DNA of 64,000 bases from Phoenix dactylifera (taxonomy: Eukaryota; Streptophyta; Magnoliopsida; Arecales; Arecaceae). Shown here piece after piece: positions 11,107 to 23,800 of the stretch. The notes beneath the pieces were generated by a model, which searched no databases, was not told the DNA's origin, and saw nothing but the letters and a program-made list of their open reading frames with translations. The position numbers and the translations under genes were made by a program. Numbering within the stretch: position 1 is the stretch's first letter; every line of letters starts with the position of its first letter. Location of the stretch: positions 1-64,000 of the forward strand of contig NW_024068537.1 of assembly GCF_009389715.1 (NCBI RefSeq), in the 5' to 3' direction.

Positions 11107-12570
11107 TAGAAAATAGATATTTTGCCAAAAAAGGCATCATTTAATATATAGTTTATCTCCTTTTTTCATTCACGAGAGTTAGCAGAACTTGATTCTTTAT
11201 GCAGTAGATTCATATCAACCAACGGATAGATCCCTTCATGCTTTTATTATTGGAAATTGTAAAGTTATCTTGACTGAGTTGTCAAAACAATTAATTTATA
11301 CTCGAGCATTTTATTGAGCTGGTCAATCCGGAAAAATTATTGCGTAATATGGCCATGCTTGCAGCCAGTCACAGTCGCTAGTTACTATGATGATAGGTGT
11401 ATTCAAGGAATAAAGCCCATAAAAATCAACGGCTGCGATTGGCTGCCTGCGCGCCATGGTGCATGCAGTGTAAGTAATAATATCTTGTCAATCTGGCATA
11501 ATAGACACCTGCCAACCATAGGATTTGTGTTTCCCATGGAGCGATATACTTGTAAGCAGGCACTCACATTTACCAAGAAAATATGAGAACTGACATGTTT
11601 TTGTCAGGAATTTCGGGGGGAAAAAAATGCAGTGGGCCATTTAGATTGGGCTAGTTGTTGTCTCGATGCTCTATTTAAACTAGAATTATACTGGATTAGA
11701 TTTATTTATTAGACCGGTATTAGATTGTACAGTTCTTGGACTTGGACATCACTTCGTCTCCTCAGTTCAATTTGCACTTCATTTTATTTATCAATAAAAT
11801 AATATAATAGGTTTCATTAATTTGCTCAAAAATATAATGATATTTGTAATGTAGGATTTGAAGTTTGAGATTCAAGTATATCGTCATACGTGACCATAGT
11901 AATGGAAAAGCCTCGATATTTGCTAATGAATTGATAGATAAACTTTTTTGTTGAAAGAAAAAAGAGTTTAACAATCTGAGCTTGAAAATTTGCTAAAAAA
12001 GAAAATTGAGCTTGCAAAACTAAATAAAAGTTTGGGTTCAAACTAATAACATATTGGTCAATTAAACAAACAAGCCAAGTTTGGATTTCTATATATATAG
12101 CTAGGTAGATGGATGGATGGAAAGATGGATAGGTATATTTATATATGTGCGTGTGTGTACAAACCTAAGCAGTTAACTAGTTTACTACTACTTGACTCAT
12201 TTATATTTCTTCTCCCCAACCATCCAAGTTAGCCCTCGACCAAAGAAAAGCCAACCATTGTTTAGAAGGTGGCGCTCCTACCATATTTCCTTAATGAAAA
12301 ATAAAACGAAAAAAAGGGCAGTGTAGAAAGAATGTTGTATTATACTCAAGTAATTGCACAAAAACTTTTGTAGAAATCATAGTTAATAAAATTACAATGC
12401 ACCAATATTAATACTCAAGTTGTATTAAAATTAGAAAGAATACTAGTAAAAACACAATCCAAGTATTGCAGCTTTATAGGATTCCCTCAAGGCTCAACAC
12501 ACCAGACATTGATATAATGTCTCCTACCCTAACTTGCAAGTCCAAGTTAATCTAAGCCCCTAAATTCCCT
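11107..12570. other. 3' flank of receptor kinase A, likely 3' UTR and spacer
   Basis: A block found four times in the window (also near 38453, 41095 and 53665). A possible 3' intron runs from GTATGA at the stop codon to TTTATGCAG ending at 11204; if spliced, the next codon is TAG. AATAAAATAATATAATAGG near 11790 could act as a poly(A) signal. GATG/GATA and GT-rich microsatellite sequence lies at about 12,105-12,160. No further gene is seen. Confidence 0.55.
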
Positions 12571-13051
12571 GGTAATATCAGGTGCTCAACCTAATAACAT
12601 CTTTTAATGGCCCCCTCACGACATACCCATCTCAAAGTTTCAAATCTTCTTTAGCTACATGCTACTCTAACAAGAAAAAGGTTTTGAAATCAAACTGCCT
12701 TGCATGCAAACATTCACAAACAAGTCACCAAAGCTCATCAACCTTTTCAAATCCATCTCCCGTGCCACCGCCAGCCACTAACAATCGACTAAAGAATGCA
12801 AAACGAAAGGATTAGAAGACAGCCCGACTAGTCTTGGGTGGGCCCACCTACACGGCTGCACCTCTCCCTCTCCGTCCCTATTAATCAAATCACAACTGTT
12901 CGATTGGTCGGTCGCTTATATTGCCCCGATCTGATGGCTGACACTTTATGGTCCGCCAGATCTCAAGAACGGTTCAGATTGTTTTGATATCCAGTGGGTT
13001 TCTTGGTCATCTGGTAATTTTGCCGAAGGATGTTGGGGGCCCACCTTCGAC
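12571..13051. promoter_or_regulatory. Upstream region of the decayed SERINC gene (unit A)
   Basis: This stretch is conserved upstream of the SERINC remnants in units A, B (about 39,413-39,900) and C, so it probably held their promoter and 5' UTR. It includes pyrimidine-rich sequence and a TTATATTGCCCC segment that may be a weak TATA region. Unit C lacks about 150 bases of it. Confidence 0.35.
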
Positions 13052-13639
13052 TAGGGGTGGCAATCGGGTCGGGTCAGGCATAAACAGGTCGGGTCAAATA
13101 CAGGTCGGGTCAGAAAACTATAAATCTGAACCCGACCTGTTTATTAAACGGGTCAGGAATTGCAAACCTGAACCTGACCTGTTTATTAAACAGGTAACCC
13201 GACCCGACCCGTTTAACCTGTTTAATAAACAGGTAACCTGTTTACCCAACCCGACCCGACTTGTTTAACCTGTTTGCCCAACCTGACCCGTTTAACCTGT
13301 TTAGACCTGTTTAATCTGTCCAACCCAACCTGTTTAACCTGCCCAACCCAACCTGTTTAGACCTGTTTAGACCCGTTTAACCTGTTTAGACCTGTTTAAC
13401 CTGTTTAACCCGTTTAACCTGTTTAACCCGTTTAACCTGTTTAACCTGCCCAACAGTTAAACGGGTTAAACGGTTTAAACGGGTCAGACATCTAAAACCC
13501 GTATCCGACCCAATTAATAAACAGGTTAAACGGGTCGACCTGTTTACGACCCGAACCTGTTTAGGCCAAACCCAAATCTGTTTATGGCGGGTCGAACACG
13601 GGTCGGGTTGGCGGGTCGGGCCATATTTTACCACCCCTA
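13052..13639. mobile_element. hAT-type MITE with internal CCTGTTTAA repeats
   Basis: The 588-bp insert starts TAGGGGTGGCAA and ends TTACCACCCCTA, imperfect terminal inverted repeats of a common plant hAT MITE family. It is flanked by an exact 8-bp duplication, CCTTCGAC (13044-13051 and 13640-13647). Unit C keeps the empty site near 55,475-55,482, so the insertion followed the A/C duplication. The interior is a GC-rich array of CCTGTTTAACC and GGGTCGGGT variants in both orientations. There is no transposase. Open frames inside it are repeat artefacts. Confidence 0.9.
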
Positions 13640-13647
13640 CCTTCGAC

Positions 13648-14367
13648 CAAGGCTGTTATTTGAAGGGATTGAAAGGGAGGGAGAGGAAGAGTTGAAGAAG
13701 ATCCGCTGCGGTTTTGGTATCGCTGATTTCTTCTTTTTATGACCATTTTTAATTCTTTTGGTTTTCAATTGAGAAAGTTACATGTTTTTTCTCCATTTTT
13801 ATGTTTTCTGTTTTACAAATACGTTGTTTTTCTGGAATAATTGAATAAATATGCTGCTCGTTGGGATTTTTGATTCTATGTTTGATGAGAATTGAGGCTT
13901 TTGGTTTCTCTCTTGACTATTTGTGAGCAAAGTCCAAGCAACACCTCAGCTTGTCACTTGCACAAAATTAGTCACCCTACCCACTGAATTGATCTTGAAA
14001 TTTGTTAGGAATTATTCAATATATCACGGACCTAATTTTTATTTTGTCCAAGTTTAAATTAGGGCCCCTAATCAACGACTCTAGTTATCAAAAACAGGGA
14101 TGGGCGTTTGGTGGAGTCTGAATCATCTTGACACTGAATTCCCCTTAGTTATCAAAAACAGGGATGGGTATTTGGTGGAACGGTGGTTTGTGACACTTCT
14201 ATGAAGGCATAATCCAGTGGCCACATCTTGTCACTGAATCCCCCTTATTTATTATCCATGTTCTATTCCTTTCATGACCCCAACCCAAATAGACTAGATT
14301 ATCTTAGATAATTGGAAAAAAATTCCAATATTAAATATCATTAATCTTTTGCGTTGTTTGTTTTCAG
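13648..14367. other. Spacer or 5' intron upstream of the SERINC exon
   Basis: AT-rich sequence shared with unit C. It ends in TTTGTTTTCAG, a good splice acceptor just before the first SERINC-like exon, so part of it may have been a 5' intron. Within it, a segment reading AGTTATCAAAAACAGGGATGG occurs twice (about 14,083-14,107 and 14,147-14,167). Confidence 0.45.
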
Positions 14368-16397
14368 AATGAGGAAGCCAGTTGAAAATATTCTGGTAGA
14401 AGGTGGCAGGAGTGAGGAAATACAGAGTTGGGAGCAATCGATATTTGCAAAACAAGAAAGTGCAATATATTCCGTCAAAAGAAAACAGTCTTTGCCTGCT
14501 TGATACGGGAACAAATTTATTGGCCTGGTTTGTTTGTGGCTACGGGAACAAATTTCTGCATATTCTTCATTGTAGGTCACTATCCGGTCCATCATGTATG
14601 CCTCTTCATATCGAGCATTTGACAACTATATTATATAAGTTCGTGCTTTAGTTAATAATTTGGATATGCACTTCAAAACTAATATGAAAATTACTCTTAA
14701 GCTGTGATCTTTATACTCAGATCTGCTACTTATTGACTAATAGTTCTGAACTTTGCATATGGAATGGATAAATCCTTTGCAATTCTTTCTTATCCATAAC
14801 CAAATTATAATGTACGCAAAACTTCCTTGATATTAAAATTTTCTTCTCTTGAACCATCTTTAATTATCACAACAGTACTAGTTCAATGAATAAATAATTT
14901 TGTTTTGAAAGGAAAATGAATAATGCATGTTTTTACAGATATATCATGGGTAAATTTAATACCTTTCTAAGTTTCCTTTGAGAAAAGAGTATCTTTGTAA
15001 TTGTAATCTGCTATAATCCATTTCTTTATTTTACTAAGAAATAGTTAGCTTAATTAATCTTGGAAGAATAACATTTTTAATTTTTAGGTTGCTTATCTCA
15101 CATTGGGAAGCAACCCGATATATTTACACTAGCATATTAAATACCTTTCTTTTGTTTTGGGAAAAGAGTATCTTAGTAGTTGTAATCTGCTATAATCCAT
15201 TTCCTTATTTTATTAAAAAACAGTTAGTTCAATCAATCTGGGAAGAGTAGCACTTCTAATTTTTAGGCTTCTTATCTCACATTGGGCATTAATCCGATAT
15301 ATTTACATTAACAAACTTCTTCCCTTCCTAACCGCATGGTGGATCATAAATAGAAACTTCGAGCAGGAGATGTGCCATACGATTTGCAAGCTTATTATCA
15401 TGTAAATCATGTGGAATTATCTTTCCAGATATACAGTATGTGGAATTGATGATGATGAATGTTTTCATGCTGCAGGCATGCTTCGTATAAGCTTAGGGTG
15501 CTTCATATCCTTCAATAAAGACAATTCATTGAGCCTCCAGTTTTTTTTTAGCTAAAGTCTTGTATATAGCTATGCATTATCATTATTTTAAGAATATGAC
15601 ATACTAATTGTTTCAAATAAAGTCCTTCATGGCTGTAATTCCGCACTTGCATTTTGTGGAAGAAATGGTTCAGCGGGTATAAACTTCTGAAAAGTTAATC
15701 TATTAGGAACCTTGACAAATATTCTTGGATATTTTTCTCATTTATGTTTGTCACTACACTTAGAGCTGAGAAGCTGCAAGAAGCTCGCAACTCATGGCAT
15801 TCTAGATGTTGGGGTTTAAAGGTTGCTATATATCTATTGTCAGTGATGGCTCCATTCATCATCCCTTCACGTTTCATCGAATTATATGGTATGCTGAGAA
15901 GTCATCGAGCATGATATTTATGTTACTGAATGTAATTGTATCATTTAATTTAACTGAAACAGTTTATGTAGTTTCTCTAGATCATGGAGGTTTTTTTCCT
16001 GTTCTTATTTAATCTACAAAACTGTATTATCATTATGCCAATTTCTTCCACGACAAAACAGTGTGTACGTCTTTTTTTTTTTTTTGCATCACAAATCATA
16101 ATGTCAGAATGATGCTAAGTTGTTGGATTTTATGCAGAGCTGCTAATGTATAAACTTTACCAAAGATTTCAAATTTTTTGTTTGTCCTTCCACCTTTTGA
16201 CATTAAGAATCTAATTTACTGAGAATACAACATGTGTAAATTAATAAGATGCGTGTGTGTATGGGTTTTATTTCTCTATCCACCATGAAGCTAGGAAAAA
16301 AAGAACCAAAACAATCTTCTAGGGGAAAAAGGGACAGGAGACAACAACTATTTTACCTTTTTCTTTTTGCAGGTGAGGTTGCTCACGTAGGTGCAGG
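14368..16397 (+). pseudogene. SERINC (serine incorporator / TMS1) family pseudogene, unit A
   Basis: Four exon-like blocks with good splice sites match plant SERINC membrane proteins of the At4g13345 type: 14368-14571 (TNLLAWFVCGYGNKFL), from 15476 (GMLRISLGCF), 15764-15888 (EARNSWHSRCWGLK, ending ELYG) and 16373-16397 (GEVAHVGAG). The last two join in frame as in the family. The gene is dead: the first block has lost the ARYIYGFIFF segment still readable in unit B and is out of frame, and everything after GAG is missing, about half of a normal protein of around 400 residues with 9-11 membrane spans. The family is multi-pass and linked to serine and lipid handling. Confidence 0.7.
14961..15312. 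repeat. Tandem duplication of about 180 bp within a SERINC intron
   Basis: Two adjacent units, 14961-15142 and 15143 to about 15,312, share landmarks such as TGTAATCTGCTATAATCC and TTATCTCACATTGGG and the end CGATATATTTACA. They have diverged by perhaps 15%. The same pair is in unit C (about 56,794-57,146), so the duplication is older than the A/C event. Confidence 0.8.
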
Positions 16398-17200
16398 GTA
16401 ATTTTGTAATTCTTCCATGCGCTTCTTATTTGTGTAAATTCTAATAAAGCAAAATACATTTTCTGCATGCATCCATGTGTAATTTGAATTTGAAATTGCA
16501 GTTATAATCTTATTTTATGATAGTTGCATTTATATATTTTATCTGTCTTCTTCAAATTTTCACACTTACCGAATTTTCCATCGAAATTGCTAATGTAGAA
16601 TTTGAATTCTATCAAAATCATACATCAAGAAGTGATTAAAGAAAATAGTTTTAATCACAATTAATGATAAGTTGTCACTTTTCCAAAAGATGTTCTATTA
16701 TAGTTACATGCCTTTTATGTATATTATTGACAAGTCGCTTCCTGGAATCCTAGATAATTTAATTTTATGTTTTCGTCTCCCCCCTCTTGTGAAAATTAAC
16801 TTATCTTGGTCCTTTATTTCCTTTTCTTTTTTCTACCATGGCAGAATTTGAATATCTTAATTTTCTGTCAACTGCCTCCACCAACTGTGAAGTCCTGAAA
16901 ATTTGTTGCATAGAATGGGAACAAAAGCGGTGGTGGGTGCAGGAACAGGAAGCATCTTGTTGCAATATGTCAAATGCTGAACCCACATAAGATACATCTG
17001 TCCAATATGCATAAGTTTGCAGGCCCACAGATACATGCTACACAGTATAGTTAGCTTAGAAAAGGATGATCTGTAGGTAGGTTGTCACTGACATTTGATC
17101 TCCTATAGGTTTGTCATGCTTACAGCCATGTATACATTTTTGTGTTAACAAGATGCTGAATGATATTATTTTTATCGTATTTAGCTTGGGATTCAACTTA
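16398..17200. other. Intergenic after the SERINC remnant
   Basis: AT-rich sequence shared with unit C (58231-59033). Expected downstream SERINC exons (the VFLLIQL... segment) were looked for and not seen. A 75-codon minus-strand frame (16801-17028) is identical in unit C, as is most of the flanking DNA, so that identity is not evidence of coding. Confidence 0.5.
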
Positions 17201-17823
17201 TGATTTTGGACTGGCCAAGGAGCCAACCTTAGCTGATTTTGGACTGGCCGAGGAGCCAACCACCCGAGGTGAATGACTTCGGCCCTAGCCGAGGATCCGA
17301 CCATCCGAGGTGAGCGACTTTGGCCCCGATCGAGGAGCCCATCAATATGTGTCAACAATGACTGACAATGCTAACAACCGACAGCCCTCGCAGCCTGCCG
17401 TCGTGGCAACACCATAATCTGCACCCGATCAGTGCTACATGCTGACCACACAAACTGATTCCACACTATAGCTGTACCACCTGTCGTTACTTGGCTATCA
17501 GTGCATGCCACGTTAGTTCAGATAACGACAAATCCGGCTCGCCTATATAAAGGGGGACCTGTGGGACCTCAGGTAAGATATTCATTTCACACAGAGCACT
17601 ACACTCTCCTGAAATCTTCTTTCTTCTACTCTATTGCCTATCTATTCTAACTTAGGTATTGGTGGGTCCTCCGCTAGAAACTCTCCGGCAAGTAAACTTT
17701 TTGCAAGCCATCCATGAAGGAGACCGACGCCCGACGCCACCACCAATCTGGTCAGCTTATCTCCGGCCGACTTTAGGGTTGTCCGAGCTGAACTCCGATT
17801 TTGGTCCGAATTCGGCGACAACA
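17201..17823 (+). mobile_element. Gypsy-type solo LTR remnant next to the ascorbate oxidase stop codon
   Basis: About 623 bp that begins TGATTTTGGACTGG and ends CGACAACA. It contains CTATATAAAGGGGG (near 17542) and the downstream CTTAGGTATTGGTGGGTCC and CTCCGGCAAGTAA motifs typical of the R-U5 part of plant Ty3-gypsy LTRs. No internal domain or second LTR is present. It lies 6 bases beyond the stop codon of ascorbate oxidase A, in the opposite orientation. The same arrangement in unit C (59034-59656) shows that it predates the duplication. Confidence 0.6.
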
Positions 17824-17829
17824 AACCCC

Positions 17830-20800
17830 TTAAGGCTTTATATGTTTGGATTCACCACAGCCCATGATGGCCACGGGTAGCTTCCCAAGCTTGTCCACAC
17901 CCTCTTCAAACACAACCCCCATGCCCATGAAGAAATGCGGCTCAATGTGACAGTGGAAAGCCCACACACCAGGGTTATCGGCTCGGAACCTCAAAGCCGT
18001 CCACCCATAGGGGTGCACTGCCACTGTGTTCTTCATAATTGGGTCCACCAAATTGTACCTCTTTGGATCAGTCTCCGGATCAAACTTCCCCATTCCATAG
18101 CCCAACACCCAGAAGGCATGCCCATGTAGATGCCATGGGTGTGTCTCACTGTTGTTCCTCTTCATCGTGTTTGCATTTTGTAAGATCACATCTATCGTCG
18201 AATTGAATACCAACCGATGGATCGAAGTGCTTGCTGTTGCATTTCGATTCTTCTGGACATCATAAATATCATAATTCTTGTAGTCATAAGTCTCTGGCGC
18301 TGGTTTTTGATCGAAGGCATGAAGCATCCTCTCCTTGAGGGTGATGAGGTATGGTATCTGGGGTAAATTCAACGATACATTATTCACAGCCCACTTAACA
18401 TAGCCATCGATGCAATTTTGGGTGTTCAGCAATATGATCATGCGGTCGGAAGTCGTCGGAGGAGGCCGGATGTAATCAGGATGCGATCGGGTGGCGATAC
18501 TTTGATTGAATCTGTACATGGTGTCATTCCAAAGGGGACCGGTTGGCAGGACGGTCGGAGGGAGCCTTCTAGGGTGGTTTGGGTAGTAATTGAGGATGGC
18601 AGTGCCAGTGGGAGTGGTCGAATTTCGGCTAACCACATTGACAACAGCCCAATAGTTGCGAGAGGGGTCTTGTTCAGCCTTCAAAAGCACTGAATAGGTC
18701 TCACCCGAGTAGATGTTCAGGTTCTTCACCATAAAGGGCTTCACATAGTGACCATCTGCTGCGATAACCGTCAAATTGTGTCCCTGGCATAATCATAACG
18801 GCAATATTAGCATTAGTTAAGGGTTAAGTCTACTATAAGTGCTCCTGGTGACATCATGCTTGAATTTTTTCGACCTAGTCATACAACTTCAATATAACAG
18901 AGTTCAACACTGTTTGTGCTACAAAATCTTATGACAAAACATAAGTTTTTCTTTCACTAATGATCCCTCTGACCATTTCATGGTAGCGAAACAATTCACT
19001 ATTTTCTCAATAAATCATGCATTCTATTGTTTACCAAGTTCATAAATTTGCATATTGTTTCTTATCAGATGCTGACAAAGTAGGAAAAAGTTAGCTTATA
19101 GCGCTTCCATATTTATGTTCAAATAATATAATTGGAATTAAGGGTTTTTTTTTAAAGAAAAGTGTTGATGATATTGTAAGAATATTATAAATTAATATTC
19201 TATTAAAGTGTCCCACACACCCTATAATACCCAATTAAAGGATTATGGGTCATTACTAGTCCAATTGTATTTATGGGTAGAAAACCTATTAAAAGAGTCT
19301 TTTGGTTTTCTTGCTCGTAAGAGCCTTTTGGTTTTCTTGCTGGTAGAAAACCTATTAAAAGAGTCCTTTGGTCTTCTTGATGGTGGGAGACCTATAAAAG
19401 AAATGAGAGACTCTAGGGTTCATACCTACAACATAATTTGTGCCTCTAATCATCGTGAGACACTCTTGAGGAACGTTGTTAGGGTGATCCTTCTCTCTAA
19501 AAGCAAGGACAGATTTTAAACAATGGATACAGGTAAGTCTTTATAGTTTTATATTCTGCGTTGATTGTGATTAACATGATAATCCAAGATCTTGATGTAT
19601 TTTCATATTTGAAAATATAACATTTGGTATCAGAGCCATTGTTGTGGATTATTATGTTTTTCCACTGATATTAAGAATCTGCCATCAAATAAGGTTTGGA
19701 GATTATGATGGATTTATGTACTTCATTTCTGTCTACTTAATTTTATAACCTATTATCAAAAATTTGTCCTAGAGCTATATAAATATGCATGCCTTCCACG
19801 TGTTTGTCAAATTGACTCATCAACATTTTCTTTGTGGATACAGTTGCTATGGTTGTTGTGCCTGTTATTATTAATACAGTTTGGCTTGGTCTGAATTGTT
19901 TTTGGGCTTATAAAAGCAGGGTTTCCGTATACTAAATTTGAATCTTTACATGACCTGATGTAAATTTGACCCAACAGGCTTGGAAATTGGAACATTGTAT
20001 TTTATGCATAAATGACAAATCCACTGCTTATGCCTACAGTGTTATATTGACAGAAATGAACACTCACTTAGAATGCATCAAATGCTTGTGCTGGCTGAGC
20101 AAAGCCTGTGGACATCAGCACCATTTTTTTATCATCTCCCACCTCTAGAGAGTAAATAGGAAAATGAAGATAAACCTGTATGTGGCCGTCCTTGTAACTC
20201 CTCCCACTATTTTGATACACTTAGCTGGGAATGCTGATTTATGAGCTTGCTGTTATTAGCTTCCTATGCAGGTCTGCTAATAACCAAGTTGTTAGTTTTT
20301 CTATTATGTTTTTCTTTTCTGTTGTGTAAAACATGGGTCTGTCTATATTCTTGGAACATATTGTTCATGTGAAAAAAACACTATAGGCATCTATTCATGA
20401 GAAGGAATTATATTACTCATTGCAATATACCATCTTTCAACAAGGTGATGTCTTGATTCATGAACGTAATGGTGTTTCTCCCAAAACATGAAAGAATTAG
20501 ATCTTGGTTTATAGGCCCTCAAGGTAATTTGTTTCTTGTTTAATCAGCAATGATAAAGACATCTAACTGGTTTGATAGATGATAATATCTGTTTATGTAA
20601 TTTAAATAATAGTGCATTTGACTTCATCTGACATATAAAAAAAAAAATTGAAAATTATTCTTATTACCTCTAGATTACCTTGTGCCCATTATGTGTTAAA
20701 TTCTTAACTGTTAATTGAATTTTATTATGGTTGGGCATATATTAATTTGTATCTTAGTCCATTATATGTAAAATTCCATTATTGCTTGATGAATTTTATT

Positions 20801-23800
20801 TATTGATTGGACATGAATTGTTTGAGGTAATCTATTTGTACTAAAATCATGTGAGAATTTGTTTGCCCAAAGGTACAAAATCTTACCTGATTTTAGATGG
20901 CAAATATTTGACATCATAATTATGAATGGATAATATTGGAGGAAACACTTGTATGTTAGGATCCTCCCAAAGGTTGGATCTTAATGATACGATTAGTTCA
21001 TCCACTAATTTTTAATGTTGGAAGGAACAATTTGTATGTGAAAATTTCCTACCCAAAGGAGGAATTTTGATGATACTACTAGTTCATCCACAGAATTTAA
21101 ATGCCGGAAGGAACACTTGTATGTTAGGATCCTCCCAAAGGTTGGATTTTAATGATACCCTAGTTCATCCATTATGATTTAAATTCTGATTATTATATTT
21201 ATGAGTGTCTAATTCAAAGCATTAATGTGATTAAATTGAAATTCTTTGCAGTAAGTATACCGGTCTCTTTACATTCACAAGCATCATCTGTCCCTATGCT
21301 GAATGGGAGTAACTTTTCAGAATAGATGGAGAGGGTCAGATTCACCTTAGGAGTTCTTGATCTAGATTTATCCCTTTTGACCCCAAAACCAGCTGCTCTT
21401 ACTGAAAATAGTAGCAAAGATGAGAAAGACAATTTCATAGCCTGGGAGAGATCAAATAGGTTGAGCCTCATGTTTTTAAGAATGACCATAGCTGGAAACA
21501 TCAAACACTCACTCCCTAGTACAGAGGATGCCAAAACCTTTTTGACAAGTGTTGAGGAGAGATTTCGCTCAGCAGATAAGTCTTTAGCGGGGACCTTAAT
21601 GGCTAGACTTACCACAATGAAATATAATGGGGCTAAGGGAATGCAAGAGCATATCCTTGAGATGACAAATATAGCTGCCAAACTTGAAACTCTAGGAATG
21701 AAAGTAGAGGAGTCTTTTATTGTTCAATTCATCCTGAACTCATTGCCACCTCAGTATGGTCCATTCCAGATGCACTACAATTCTATCAAAGATAAATGGA
21801 ATGTGAATGAGTTGGCTAGTATGGTGGTTCAGGAGGAGATAAGATTAAAACAACAAGGGACTTTTTCTGTAATTTTGTGACTCAAGAAGCTGGAAAGAAA
21901 AAGCATCATTATGGGAAAGGAAAGAAACAAGCACCACCAAAGGGAAAAGGACCTGCTAAAGGCAATCAGGTTCAAGGAAAGGATACAAAATGTCATTTCT
22001 GTAGGAAGCCTGGACACATGAAAGCTGAGTGTCCAAAGCGTAAGGCTTGGTTCGAAAAGAAGGGTAAGCTTTATGCTTGTGTATGTTTCGAATCAAATCT
22101 TGTAAGCATTCCTACTAATACTTGGTGGTTAGATTCGGGTGCTAATGTTCATGTTTCCTTAACAATGCAGGGATTCCTTACAAGCCGTACACCAAATCCA
22201 ATTGAACGTTTCATCTTTATGGGAAATGAGAATAAGGCAGAAGTTTTGGCCATTGGAACTTTTCGTTTAATTTTAAGTACCGGTCATTGTTTAGACCTTC
22301 ATGATACTGTTTTTGTGCCTTCTGTAAGGCGTAATTTGATTTCCTTGTCAAGACTTGACATTGACGGCTACTCTTTTTTCTTTCAGAATGGTTGTTTTAG
22401 TTTGTTTAAGAATGTTATTCCTATTGGTTCTGGTTTCCTTTCTAATGGCCTTTATCAGCTTTGCCTTGATAATACCTTTGTTAAAAATGTTTACACCCAA
22501 CACCATGAAGTTTGTATTGGAATGAAAAGGAACATGATTAATGAAAAGTCTTATGACTTGTGGCATAAAAGGTTGGGGCATATCTCCAAAGAAAGGTTAC
22601 AGAGATTAGTAAAGGAAGGGATTCTTCCGGTTTTGGATTTTACTGATCTCGGTATGTGTGTGGATTGCATTAAAGGAAAGCAAACCAAACATACAAAGAA
22701 AAGTGCCACAAGGAGTAGGGAGCTTCTTGAAATAATTCATACAGATATATGTGGACCTTTCTCCACAGAATGTTTTGGGGGAGAAAAGTATTTTATCACC
22801 TTCATAGATGATTTTTCACGGTATGGATATATTTATTTGCTACATGAAAAATCTCAAGCCGCTACGGTCCTTGAGATATTTCTCACTGAGGTTGAAAGGC
22901 AATTAGATAGAAAGGTGAAAATCATAAGATCAGATCAAGGTGGTGAGTACTATGGTAGATATGATGAATCGGGTCGTAACCCTGGCCCATTCGCCAAACT
23001 TCTTGAACAACGTGGCATTGTGGCACAATACACTATGCCTGGTACGCCTCAGCAGAATGGTGTTGCTGAGAGGCGTAATCGGACATTACTGGATATGGTT
23101 AGGAGTATGATAAGCAATTCTACCTTACCTAAGTCATTGTGGAGTGAAGCTCTTAAGACTGCTGTGTATATCTTAAACCGTGTCCCTAGTAAGTCAGTTT
23201 CAAAAACTCCTTTTGAGTTATGGACTGGAAGGGTACCAAGTTTGAGACATATGCATGTCTGGGGTTGTCCAGCTGAAGCAAGGATTTACAGTCCACATGA
23301 AAAGAAATTGGATCCTAGAACTATAAGCGGGTACTTTATTGGTTACCCAGAGAGATCCAAAGGGTATAGGTTTTATTGTCCCAACCATAGTCCGAGAATA
23401 GTAGAAACTGGAAATGCCAAATTCCTTGAGCTTAGTGAAGTCAGTGGGAGTAAAGAATTGAGAGATGTAATCATTGAGGAAGTACGGGTTGATGTTCCAA
23501 TACCCATTTTTTCAGAAAGCATTATTGTTCCGCCTAATGATCATTCTAATGATACTGTGGAACAAGTAAATAATGATCCATCTCATAATGAGAATGCCAC
23601 TGATGAACAAGCTATGGAGATACCAGAACAGATGATGTTACGCAGATCTCAGAGGGAACGGAGACCTGCTATTTTATCTGATTATGTAATGTATGTCCAG
23701 GAACATGAATTTGACATTGGAACAAGTAATGATCCAGTTACGTTTTCACAAATTAAAGGAAGAAGTGATTCTGATAAATGGATTGATGCCATAAAGGAAG

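Noticed and set aside
12948-13634. Frames on both strands rich in Pro, Arg and Thr
   Set aside because: They lie mostly in the repetitive interior of the hAT MITE and reflect its tandem motif.
16801-17028. A 75-codon minus-strand frame perfectly conserved at 58,634-58,861
   Set aside because: The surrounding DNA is just as conserved between units A and C, and there is no domain or promoter.
19208-19519. A 103-codon frame, found identically at 25,820-26,131
   Set aside because: It lies inside the two copia LTRs. Identity is due to their young age, not to selection on a protein.
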